Positions 1 to 7,735 of a stretch of DNA of 29,168 nt are shown in pieces. A program made the translations under genes and the position numbers. The notes beneath the pieces were generated by a model. That model worked only from the letters and a program-made list of their open reading frames with translations, had not been told where the DNA came from and did no database searches. Location of the stretch: positions 1 through 29,168 of the forward strand of contig JAVEYH010000034.1 in assembly GCA_034003585.1 (NCBI GenBank), written 5' to 3'. Within the stretch, counting starts at the first letter, position 1. Every line of letters starts with the position of its first letter. Source of the DNA: JAPXSY01 sp034003585. GTDB taxonomy: Bacteria > Verrucomicrobiota > Kiritimatiellia > RFP12 > UBA1067.

Positions 1-9
1 CCATGCACC

Positions 10-25
10 GGACAACATGTTGTCC
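10..25. promoter_or_regulatory. Perfect 16-bp palindrome, operator-like
   Basis: The sequence GGACAACATGTTGTCC is a perfect 16-bp inverted repeat with no spacer. It has the length and form of a dimeric helix-turn-helix repressor site (LacI or GntR type). It lies about 120 bp upstream of the promoter proposed for the XylR-type regulator, and at the extreme left edge of the window. It may therefore serve a gene outside the window. The binding protein cannot be identified from the sequence. Confidence 0.5.
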
Positions 26-143
26 ATCAAGAGTGCGGATAGAAGCGAGACGTCGACTGCGTTCCGGAAAAAAGGAATTCCGCCATGCGGATGCCCTTGA
101 CTAGCCTTCTCATAGAAGAATTGCTGCGCATGCCCGGCGCGCA

Positions 144-172
144 TTGAACGGCGTGACCGGTTTTCCTATACT
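144..172 (+). promoter_or_regulatory. Sigma70-type promoter giving a leaderless transcript
   Basis: A -35 box TTGAAC (144-149) is separated by exactly 17 bp from a -10 box TATACT (167-172). The -10 box ends six bases before the ATG at 179, so the expected transcription start coincides with the start codon. The short GAGGG just before the ATG is too close to act as a normal ribosome binding site. This supports a leaderless mRNA for the regulator gene. It is inferred from motif spacing only. Confidence 0.6.
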
Positions 173-178
173 GAGGGC

Positions 179-1342
179 ATGCGCCATTTTCATGTGCTTG
201 TGCTGATGGAGTGGTACGACCATCCCAACCGGGTCGGGATCGGCCGGTACGCCGCGGAACAGAACTGGTATCTGACGGTCAGTGACGGCTGCGTCCTGCC
301 CAAGGGCTGGTCCGGCAACGGCATCCTGACCATGATCAACGCGCGCGGCGACATCATCGACTATGTCCGCTCGCGGCGCGTGCCGTGCGTGGATTTCGGC
401 GCCTACCGGCCGGAGATCCCGCTGGCCCGGGTCTGCGGCGACCACCGGCGGATCGGCCAGGTGGCGGCCGACCACCTGGCCGAACGCGGATATACCCGCG
501 CGGCCTATTTCTCCACCGAGACCGGCCACCCGCAGACGCTGCGCCGCGCGGGGTTCACCGAACGGTTCGAAGCCCGCACCGGTCATACGCCCCCCCCGCT
601 CGTCTGGGCCGACCGGCCGGGCAGCGCGAACGACGACTGGCAGTCGCTCAACCGCTGGCTCAAGCGCGAGCTGCGCCGGTTGCCGAAACCGCTGGCCGTT
701 TTCTGTTACTGCGATTACGACGCCGCCAAAGTGGAGAGCGCCTGTCTGGAGGCCGGGTACAAGATTCCGGAGGATGTGGCGATTCTGGGGGTGGACAATG
801 ACACGCTAGTCTGCGAGAACCTCCGCATCCCGCTCTCCAGCGTCCGTCACGACCGGGTACGCGTCGGGTATGAGGGCTCCGCCCTGCTGGACCGGCTGAT
901 GCGGGGCGGCACCCCCCCGACCGCACCGGTTCTGATCCCGCCCCGCGGGGTGGAGCTGCGCGCCAGCACCGACGGCTTCGCGGCCGCCGATCCGGTCATC
1001 CGCGCCGTGCTCCGTTTTTTCCGCGAGCATCTCGGCCGCAGCATCGGCGTGGCGGAGGCCGCCGCGCAGGCCGGCCTGCCGCCCCACCGGCTGGAGGAGC
1101 ACTTCACGCGCGTGCTGGGACAAACCGTCTACGCGACCCTGACGCGCCTGCGCATGTTCGAGGTCAAACGGCTGCTGACCTTCTCCGACCTCCCCGTGAA
1201 AGAGATCGCGCGCCGCACCGGATTCTGCCACGCGCAGCATCTCAACAACGCCTTTGTGCGCCTCGAGCGCCGCACGCCGCTGGTTTACCGCAAAAGCGAG
1301 GGCCGGAAGCGGGAGGGAAGTCCGGCGGCGCCTCGCCGATGA
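179..1342 (+). CDS. XylR-type AraC-family transcriptional regulator
   Basis: This 387-residue protein resembles E. coli XylR in length and layout. Residues 1 to about 265 resemble a LacI/periplasmic-binding-like sugar sensor, including a VAILGVDND segment and the IPLSSVRHD stretch typical of XylR homologues. Residues about 270-375 form a C-terminal AraC double helix-turn-helix domain, with the second helix-turn-helix around VKEIARRTGF followed by RRTPLVYRK. In this family the N-terminal domain binds a sugar and controls DNA binding. The gene converges with the eight-gene glycan operon, ending 65 bp from its last gene, so it is a candidate regulator of that operon, although the operon promoter is over 13 kb away. 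The ATG at 179 is preferred because a -10 box sits six bases upstream. The effector is unknown. Confidence 0.9.
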   Translation: MRHFHVLVLMEWYDHPNRVGIGRYAAEQNWYLTVSDGCVLPKGWSGNGILTMINARGDIIDYVRSRRVPCVDFGAYRPEIPLARVCGDHRRIGQVAADHLAERGYTRAAYFSTETGHPQTLRRAGFTERFEARTGHTPPPLVWADRPGSANDDWQSLNRWLKRELRRLPKPLAVFCYCDYDAAKVESACLEAGYKIPEDVAILGVDNDTLVCENLRIPLSSVRHDRVRVGYEGSALLDRLMRGGTPPTAPVLIPPRGVELRASTDGFAAADPVIRAVLRFFREHLGRSIGVAEAAAQAGLPPHRLEEHFTRVLGQTVYATLTRLRMFEVKRLLTFSDLPVKEIARRTGFCHAQHLNNAFVRLERRTPLVYRKSEGRKREGSPAAPRR

Positions 1343-1357
1343 AACAAGCGCCTGTCC

Positions 1358-1378
1358 GGGAATCCTTGCGGATTACCC
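1358..1378. terminator. Weak hairpin between convergent genes
   Basis: GGG-AATCC (1358-1365), loop TTGC, then GGATT-A-CCC (1370-1378) form an eight-pair stem with one bulged base. The hairpin lies in the 65-bp gap between the 3' ends of the regulator and the NagB-family gene, where a bidirectional terminator would be expected. There is no clear T-tract on either strand, so this is a weak call. Confidence 0.25.
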
Positions 1379-1407
1379 CGCGCGGCCGGCCTGGGGACCG
1401 CACCCGT

Positions 1408-2181
1408 TCACAGCGAAGACGCGGCCGCTTTTACCGGCGACAACCCGCCCGCGGAACCCGGATCGAGAAATACCGTGCAGTCCGCGTGGGTCTGCAGGAT
1501 CGAGGCGGGACAGAGGTTCGAGACCGGACCCTCGACCGTGTTCCGCACCGCCGGGGCCTTGCGCGCGTCCGGCACGGTACAGACGATCCGGCGGCTCTTC
1601 AGGATCTGCGGGATCGACATCGAGAGCGCCTGTTTCGGCACCTCCTCCAGCGCGGCGAACCAGCCTTCGCCCACCTGCTGGCGCCGGCACGCCTCATCAA
1701 GGTCCACCACCAGATACGCCGCTTTCGCGCCGAAATCCGCAGGCGGGTCGTTGAACGCCAGATGCCCGTTCTCGCCGATGCCCACGCAGGCCACATCAAT
1801 CGGCGCCGCGTCGATCAGCCCCTGCAGACGGCGGCACTCCGCGGCCGGATCCGGATTCTCGCCGTCCACCTCGTGGAACGCCGCGAGCGGCGCGGGCAGC
1901 GCGGCCACGAACCGTTCGCGCAGATACGCGCGGAAACTGGCGCGGTGGGCGAGGGGCAGCCCGACATACTCGTCCAGGTGGAACCCCGTCACCCGGGTCC
2001 AATCGATTTCCGGCGCGCAAACCAGCGCTTTCAGAAAATCGAACTGGCTCGCGCCGGTCGCGACGATGATGTGGGCGCGGCCGCTCCGCGCGATCGCCCC
2101 GCGGATCCCCTCCGCGGCATAGGCCGCCGCCGCGGCCGCCATGGCTCCGGTACTCTTCGCAATCTCAACCTTCATTTCCAC
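1408..2181 (-). CDS. NagB-family glucosamine/galactosamine-6-phosphate deaminase
   Basis: This 257-residue protein belongs to the glucosamine-6-phosphate deaminase/isomerase family. The substrate-loop segment is IVATGASQFDFL, the LDEYVGL motif carries the first catalytic Asp, and GIGENGHLAFNDP carries the catalytic His. A family-typical C-terminal block reads EGPVSNLCPASILQTHA. In E. coli NagB the motif is GNDGHIAFNE, so here Asp141 is replaced by Asn and Glu148 by Asp; Asn is also common at the first position in Bacillus-type enzymes. The expected reaction is hexosamine 6-phosphate to ketose 6-phosphate plus ammonia in the cytoplasm. It is the last gene of the operon, 41 bp after the GH109-like gene, which suits the final step of amino-sugar catabolism. 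GTG at 2181 follows GGAAAGAGAG; an ATG at 2175 is an equally plausible start. GlcN versus GalN specificity cannot be read. Confidence 0.88.
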   Translation of the reverse strand: MEMKVEIAKSTGAMAAAAAAYAAEGIRGAIARSGRAHIIVATGASQFDFLKALVCAPEIDWTRVTGFHLDEYVGLPLAHRASFRAYLRERFVAALPAPLAAFHEVDGENPDPAAECRRLQGLIDAAPIDVACVGIGENGHLAFNDPPADFGAKAAYLVVDLDEACRRQQVGEGWFAALEEVPKQALSMSIPQILKSRRIVCTVPDARKAPAVRNTVEGPVSNLCPASILQTHADCTVFLDPGSAGGLSPVKAAASSL

Positions 2182-2222
2182 GCTCTCTTTCCAATCACTT
2201 CCATTCAGACGGAAGGCCCCGA

Positions 2223-3593
2223 CTACATCGTGACGATCTCCAGCGGATCGGCGCCCTTCCAGCCGCCCCGCGTGAAGTCCGGCACCTTCACCGGCCTTCC
2301 CTCATGGGCCACCGAGTCCACGCTGAGCCCCACCACGGAACTCCAGAGCGCGGAATCGTAGACGCTGATGTCCAGCGGCAGCCCATTCTGCAGGCAGTGG
2401 ATCAAACGCATGTCCATGAGCATGTCCATCCCGCCGTGCCCGCCCATTTTCTTGGCGTACTCGCCCTGTTTCGCCCACAGCGGATGGGTGTATTTCGCCT
2501 TGAGCTCCTCCAGTTTCTTGTCATCCAGCCATTTGTGCGGATCGGGCTCCAGCGCCACGCGCAGCGGATAGTCGGAGAGGATGCCCCGGGTTCCGGAGAT
2601 CAGGTTGATCCGGCTGTAGGGCCGCGGGCTGGTCGTGTCGTGCTGCACCATGATGGTGCGGCCGCGGTACGTCTTGATGACCGAGGTGTTCATGTCGCCC
2701 TGACGGTAGACCGTCTTGGCCTGCGGACTGTTCGCCCCGTACTTCTTGGCGGCCGCGCGCGTGATGCCGAACTGGCCGCTGCTGACCGAGGTGAGGTACT
2801 CGAACTTGTCGCCGCGGTTGATATCCATGTACTGGCAGACCGGCCCGAGCCCGTGCGTGGGATAGGGGTTGCCCGAGAATTGCTTGGCCCATCCCAGACG
2901 CCACTGGCCCTGATAGCCGTTCTCGTGATCCTCCTTCAGATGGCTGGCGCGCAGATCGTGGATGTAGGCGGCCTCGCCGTGCACCAGCTCGCCCAGCACG
3001 CCTTTGCGGCAGAGCATCAGCGCGAACATCTCATTGAACCCGTAACAGCAGTTCTCCAGCAGCATGCAGTGGCGGCGCGTGGCCTCCGCCGTATCCACCA
3101 ACTGCCAGCACTGCTCCACCGTCACCGCCGCCGGAACCTCGGTGACCGCATGTTTGCCGCACCGCATCGCGTAGAGCGCCATCGGCGTGTGCCAGAGCCA
3201 CGGCGTGGTGATGTACACCAGGTCGATCTCCTTGGACTCGCACAGCCCGCGCCACGCGTCCTGCGAGCCGAAATACCCCTTCGGCGCGGGCAACCCCTTG
3301 TCGGTCAGCACCTTGACCTGTTTGGCGACCCGATCCTCATACAGATCGCCGATCGCGCGGATCTCAACCCCCGGGATGCTGGACAGCCGCTTCACCGCAC
3401 CGGGCCCGCGGTGTCCCACGCCGATCACGCCGACGCGGACCGTGGACAGAGGCTCGCAGCGGAACCCGATCATCGACCCGCCCTTGCGGACGCCCGCGCC
3501 CGGAAACGACGCGCATCCCGACCAGGCGCCGGCGCCGACCGCCCCCCCGGCCCACACCGCATTTCTCAAAAACCCTCTGCGATTCATGCTCAT
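2223..3593 (-). CDS. GH109-like exported alpha-N-acetylgalactosaminidase (Gfo/Idh/MocA fold)
   Basis: This 456-residue protein starts with a twin-arginine leader (NRRGFLR followed by a hydrophobic Ala/Gly stretch to about residue 28; a Cys at 27 in WSGC is a possible but poor lipobox). A Rossmann NAD-binding motif GVIGVGHRG lies at 55-63. The usual oxidoreductase EKP motif is replaced by EVPAA at 152-156, followed by the ECW-like QCWQLVDTAEA, MLLENCCYG, YIHDLR, NPYPTHGLGP (242-251), MDINRG, DTTSPRPYS and a C-terminal PDFTRGGW. From memory, this order of motifs matches GH109 alpha-N-acetylgalactosaminidases such as Elizabethkingia NagA, which use NAD+ in an oxidation/elimination mechanism. It lies between the GH123-like gene and the NagB-family gene in the operon. 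The ATG at 3593 has GGGAGG six bases upstream; a second ATG at 3587 has poorer spacing. Confidence 0.82.
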   Translation of the reverse strand: MSMNRRGFLRNAVWAGGAVGAGAWSGCASFPGAGVRKGGSMIGFRCEPLSTVRVGVIGVGHRGPGAVKRLSSIPGVEIRAIGDLYEDRVAKQVKVLTDKGLPAPKGYFGSQDAWRGLCESKEIDLVYITTPWLWHTPMALYAMRCGKHAVTEVPAAVTVEQCWQLVDTAEATRRHCMLLENCCYGFNEMFALMLCRKGVLGELVHGEAAYIHDLRASHLKEDHENGYQGQWRLGWAKQFSGNPYPTHGLGPVCQYMDINRGDKFEYLTSVSSGQFGITRAAAKKYGANSPQAKTVYRQGDMNTSVIKTYRGRTIMVQHDTTSPRPYSRINLISGTRGILSDYPLRVALEPDPHKWLDDKKLEELKAKYTHPLWAKQGEYAKKMGGHGGMDMLMDMRLIHCLQNGLPLDISVYDSALWSSVVGLSVDSVAHEGRPVKVPDFTRGGWKGADPLEIVTM

Positions 3594-3654
3594 TCCGATC
3601 CTCCCTTTTCTGGTTTGTGAAACCTTGTCCCGGCGCCGCGCCGCGCGCCCGCCC

Positions 3655-6600
3655 TCAGCGGGACGGCAAGAACGGCGGCACCAGGACCACACCCTCGTCA
3701 TGCCGGATGGGGAGCGACCCCTCCGGCCCTTCCAAAGCCATTCGCAATGTATACAACCCCGCGCCCCACCCTTCCAGACCGATCCCGACCCGGAAGGCCT
3801 CCCCACACCGCGCCGCCTCCGTCCGGCCGATTTCCTTGCCGTCCGTGCCGCACAGCGTGACCCGGAAGCGCCGCGCCGCCCGTTCGCGTTCCGACGGGCA
3901 CAGGCGTACCTCGAACGTCCCGCGCGGGGCATCCAGCTCCAGAACCTTCCGCCCGGCCGTCACGCGCACCGGAGGCCCGACCTCCGTCACGCTGAAAAAG
4001 CGGTGCGCGACCCCGGCCGCGTTCTCGATCACCCAGGTCACCGACACCGCGTCACGTCCCAACCGGTACGGCAGCGAAAAAACCTCCCCCTCGGCCGCGC
4101 CTTCAAACCGCGAGACGCGGCCCGCCGGATCCGCCACCTCCGCAAACCCTTTGCGCACCGGGCCGCCCGCCACCGTAAAGCGCGCGACATTCTCGCCGAA
4201 CCGCGCGGGCGGGATCTCGCAGGCCGTGATTCCCGCCCCGCCGTCCCGCGCGCCCGTCAGCAGCATCGTGCCGAAGCGTTGGGGCTGATGGAAGAACCCG
4301 CCGGTCCGCCAGGCGGAGGTCTCGGACTCGCCGGCCCGCCGGTTGCGGCAGACGTTGATCCCCCACAAATCACTCTCCCGCCCCACGGTCCGGAAGGGGA
4401 TCGCCGCCTCCGCCTCCCACCGGTCGGCGTGCCGGCTGGTTTTGACGGACCACTCGCCGTTCCAAGCCGTGTCGCGCACCTTCTGCTGCCCGTACCGCGC
4501 GCCGAACACATTCGCGCCCGCGTTGTTGTCCCCCGCACAGCGCTGGTCAAAACGTGTCCCCGCCGCATTGAAGGCCAGTTGATGGAAGGTGAAGCGGTCA
4601 TGATCCGTGTCCAAAAACACCTCGATGCTGTCATCCGCGAACACGTTCCCGTCCCGCTCGCGCGCCGCCTCCTTCAATCCGTCCATGGCGGACTCGTGAC
4701 AGACGATCCCGATGTAGAGGTTCTCCGTATCGTGCCGAACCCGCACCTCGGTTTTCTGGCTCACGGGCAGATCCGCGTTGAGATTATGCTTCAGTGCCCC
4801 GATCGGCGCGGCCCCGGCCCAGAACGCCTCGGTCAGACAACCGTCCAGCACCGGCGGTTCCGCAGCGGCGGGGCAGAGCAGCGGCGGCGCGGCCGGCTCC
4901 GCCGCGGCAACCGGCAGCGGGGTCAGTTCCAACGCGGCGCGGCCACCGGAAGCGGAAGCCTGCGCGGCGGCGTTCCGGGGCGCGTCCTCCCCGATCGTCA
5001 TCGCGGCCCACGCGGCCAGCCAGCGCAGCCGGTCCGCGGCCGGATTGTCGTGACCGTTGCCCTGGGTCTGATCGAACCACGGCGCGGCCTCGCGGATAAA
5101 CGCCAGCACGGTCCGGCCCAGGCCGGCGGCGGCCTCGCGCCCCTGCGTCGCGGCGCGCGCCGCCGCCTGTTCCAGCGTGTGGACATAGCGGTAATCGCGC
5201 CAGCCCTCGCGGATCCCCTCCCACCCCAGCGTAGGCACCGGAGCCCCGCCGGGCTCCCGCGGGGGGAAGACCAGGCAGTAATCCTTGTACTCGCCGTCCA
5301 GATCGTTGAAGGGGTCCCCGTTCGGGCGCTGATAGGTCCAGATGCCCGCGCCGTCGGCCCCGCTCTTCCAGAAACTGAGCCCCACACTGGAGCGGTTGGG
5401 CATCCAGTCGAACTCCTGACCCACATACGTGCCCGAGGCAATGACGAACAGCTTCTGACCCCGCCCGCGGTAGGTTTCGAGCAGTCGCGCGCACGCCGCC
5501 TCATTGCCGAGGAACGCGGAGTAGAGGCAGATGACATCGAGGTCCCCGCCCATCAGGTCCACCGCCGCCGGATTCAGGTTACAGAAAGTCGGCAGCCCCG
5601 AACGCCGCGCGCCGCGCATCTCGTTGCGTTCGCGCGGCGAGCCGTTGGCCTCGTCCGTCCCCTGGATCCACGGCTCGAACCCCATCCGGCGCACCGCGCC
5701 GCCCAACGCGCGGATCGCGTCCGTAAAGCCCTCCATGAAGGGTTCCGGCCAGACGCTGTCCTGATCGGCCGGGCGGGCGATGTCGCGCTCAAACCCGGGA
5801 TTGATGATGAGGTTCACCCCCTCCTGTCCCTCCGGCGTGAGGCAGACCTGATCGATCTCCAGCACTCCCGGGCCGCCGGAGAAGGTCACCCCTGTCCGGC
5901 CGTACCCGGCTTCGCGCGGGACCCGGGTCATGGCGCGGACAGTGTGCCACTCCGAGGTGGCCCGCAACGGCAGGGTGATCCGCCCCGTCGGGACAGGGTC
6001 GCGCTTGTGGGTCTTCATGAAGGTCAGTCCCGCCGAAGCCGATCCCGCGCCCGTCATCCGGTACCGTACTTCCAGGCGGACCGTGGCGTCGGGCTGCAGC
6101 AGCGCGGCGACCGCCTGATCGGCACCGGAACGGGCCTGCGCGTCACGGTGCCGCAGCGCCAGGGCCCGGCCCTCGGCCCCGGCCGTGAGCGTGTGCCCGG
6201 CCGCGCCGTTGTGCCCCACGGACCAGCCGGTGAACCGCCAATAGATGCCGGGCGTGCCGGCGATCACGACCGGCCCGTCCATCCCCGCCTTGGCCGCATG
6301 CCGCAGGATGTCGCCGGTCGCGCCGTACCCCGCGTCGACGATCCGGCCGTCGCGTTCGAAATAATGCGCGTCAAAAGGCGGATAGGCCACCGTGAAACTG
6401 TTGATGCCGTGCCGCGCCCAATCCTCCACCTCCGCCTCGCGCGCCCCGCGGCTCATCCCGATCCAGTGATTGGGGTCCGAGAAAAGATGCCACACCTTGC
6501 CCGCCGGCTTCGCGAGCGCCAACGGCAGGATGCGCAGGGTCACGGGCAGCGTCACCCGTTCCGCATCCCCCGACGCGATGGCCACCTCTCCCGCATATAC

Positions 6601-7719
6601 GCCCGGCGCCGCGTTCTCCGGGACGCGGACCCGCAAATAGATCGCGCGGCTGCGTCCCGCGGCCAATGCGAACGGCGCATAAGCGTCGAGCAGATCCGCC
6701 ACATATGCGATCAATTTGTCGTTGCGGTCCGACAGCGAGCGCGGCCGCGTCGTGAGCAGGAACCGCCCGATCCGGCCCGCCGGAATCACGCCCGCTTCGC
6801 CGGTCAGGTCGGAGCAGGTCACCGTGACCGGCCCCGCCGCCCGGATGGCGTGCAGGCCGAACCAGAACGCCTGCTCCTCACCCGCCGCCGCGAAGGCGCG
6901 AAGCCGCACCTCCTCCTCCCCGCGGCGCGGCACGCTGGTTTCCAGGATGTCGCCGGGGTTCGGCCGGGTGAAGGGCAGCAGCGTCTTGCCCGCGCGCGGG
7001 AGAGACGGCCCCTCGCCGCGCCGCGTGACCACCGTGTAAGTTCTGCCGCCGATCACCTCCTCGCGCGGCCGCTCCTCCCGGGCCGGACTGGTCAGCCAAG
7101 CTGTCCGCACGGCTTCCCTCCGCGCCTCGTCCGCGACCGGTTCGATGGCGAACCCGAGGATCGAAAGCCGTGCCGCGCCGCCTTTGCCCGTCACATAGAA
7201 GTTCAGCAGCAGCACGCCCTCTTCCACTACGGCAGGCAACGTGCGCCGGGTGACCACACCCCAGCCGCCGCCGCCCGGCGGCCCGAGCACCGTGCGGCCG
7301 TTCGCCGCCACGCAGATCCCGAGACGCCCCTCGCGCGGCGCCTCAACCCCCACCCACACCGTGACCTCATAGACCCCGTCCGGAAGATCGGCGCGGAAGG
7401 TGACGTCATTCTCCCCGGGCCGCGCATCCGCATGCGCCCGCGCGCCGGTCGAGGACCCGAGCACCCCGTTTTTATCCTGATTGCCGCCGTGATCCAAGCC
7501 CCACGCCTTGAGCCAGCCGTATCCCCGCTCCGCCGCATAGAGATCGCCCCCGCTCAACGTCCGGAACCCGGCTACAGGCCGCTGTTCCCGGGGACCGCAA
7601 TCCAGGCGCAGCGGGAGCGGCACCGCCTCCGCGCCCCGCCCGACGCACGCGAGCAGCACGGCACCCGCGAACACGCGGGCGACGCGCCCGTTTCCGCCTC
7701 TCAGCCCCGGTCCGATCAT
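3655..7719 (-). CDS. Large secreted GH123/DUF4091-like glycoside hydrolase with CBM9-like C-terminus
   Basis: This 1354-residue protein has a signal peptide (about 1-32, ending GAEA). Residues about 35-190 look like a galactose-binding/malectin-like sandwich. Residues about 320-400 form an Ig-like domain with RVRVPENAAPGVYAGEV, typical of the domain preceding DUF4091. A barrel-like region follows at about 405-880, with PTLGWEGIREGWRDYRYV at 829-846, the usual DUF4091 C-terminal motif. A jelly-roll-like segment (about 495-650, ending NLIINPGFE) appears inserted in this region. TDE at 688-690 is a candidate for the Asp-Glu catalytic pair of GH123 enzymes, which are beta-N-acetylgalactosaminidases. 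Residues about 950-1160 resemble a CBM9/DOMON-like module (PPVLDGCLTEAFW, NLYIGIVCHES, DDSIEVFLDTD). The gene starts 16 bp after the repeat protein, with AAAGGGG upstream of ATG. The fold assignment is fairly secure; the substrate is inferred. Confidence 0.72.
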   Translation of the reverse strand: MIGPGLRGGNGRVARVFAGAVLLACVGRGAEAVPLPLRLDCGPREQRPVAGFRTLSGGDLYAAERGYGWLKAWGLDHGGNQDKNGVLGSSTGARAHADARPGENDVTFRADLPDGVYEVTVWVGVEAPREGRLGICVAANGRTVLGPPGGGGWGVVTRRTLPAVVEEGVLLLNFYVTGKGGAARLSILGFAIEPVADEARREAVRTAWLTSPAREERPREEVIGGRTYTVVTRRGEGPSLPRAGKTLLPFTRPNPGDILETSVPRRGEEEVRLRAFAAAGEEQAFWFGLHAIRAAGPVTVTCSDLTGEAGVIPAGRIGRFLLTTRPRSLSDRNDKLIAYVADLLDAYAPFALAAGRSRAIYLRVRVPENAAPGVYAGEVAIASGDAERVTLPVTLRILPLALAKPAGKVWHLFSDPNHWIGMSRGAREAEVEDWARHGINSFTVAYPPFDAHYFERDGRIVDAGYGATGDILRHAAKAGMDGPVVIAGTPGIYWRFTGWSVGHNGAAGHTLTAGAEGRALALRHRDAQARSGADQAVAALLQPDATVRLEVRYRMTGAGSASAGLTFMKTHKRDPVPTGRITLPLRATSEWHTVRAMTRVPREAGYGRTGVTFSGGPGVLEIDQVCLTPEGQEGVNLIINPGFERDIARPADQDSVWPEPFMEGFTDAIRALGGAVRRMGFEPWIQGTDEANGSPRERNEMRGARRSGLPTFCNLNPAAVDLMGGDLDVICLYSAFLGNEAACARLLETYRGRGQKLFVIASGTYVGQEFDWMPNRSSVGLSFWKSGADGAGIWTYQRPNGDPFNDLDGEYKDYCLVFPPREPGGAPVPTLGWEGIREGWRDYRYVHTLEQAAARAATQGREAAAGLGRTVLAFIREAAPWFDQTQGNGHDNPAADRLRWLAAWAAMTIGEDAPRNAAAQASASGGRAALELTPLPVAAAEPAAPPLLCPAAAEPPVLDGCLTEAFWAGAAPIGALKHNLNADLPVSQKTEVRVRHDTENLYIGIVCHESAMDGLKEAARERDGNVFADDSIEVFLDTDHDRFTFHQLAFNAAGTRFDQRCAGDNNAGANVFGARYGQQKVRDTAWNGEWSVKTSRHADRWEAEAAIPFRTVGRESDLWGINVCRNRRAGESETSAWRTGGFFHQPQRFGTMLLTGARDGGAGITACEIPPARFGENVARFTVAGGPVRKGFAEVADPAGRVSRFEGAAEGEVFSLPYRLGRDAVSVTWVIENAAGVAHRFFSVTEVGPPVRVTAGRKVLELDAPRGTFEVRLCPSERERAARRFRVTLCGTDGKEIGRTEAARCGEAFRVGIGLEGWGAGLYTLRMALEGPEGSLPIRHDEGVVLVPPFLPSR

Positions 7720-7735
7720 TCCCCATCGACCCCTT

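Noticed and set aside
1..178. A possible divergent minus-strand gene starting near base 4
   Set aside because: A CAT triplet is present at 2-4, but no coding sequence is visible within the window and no ribosome binding site precedes it.
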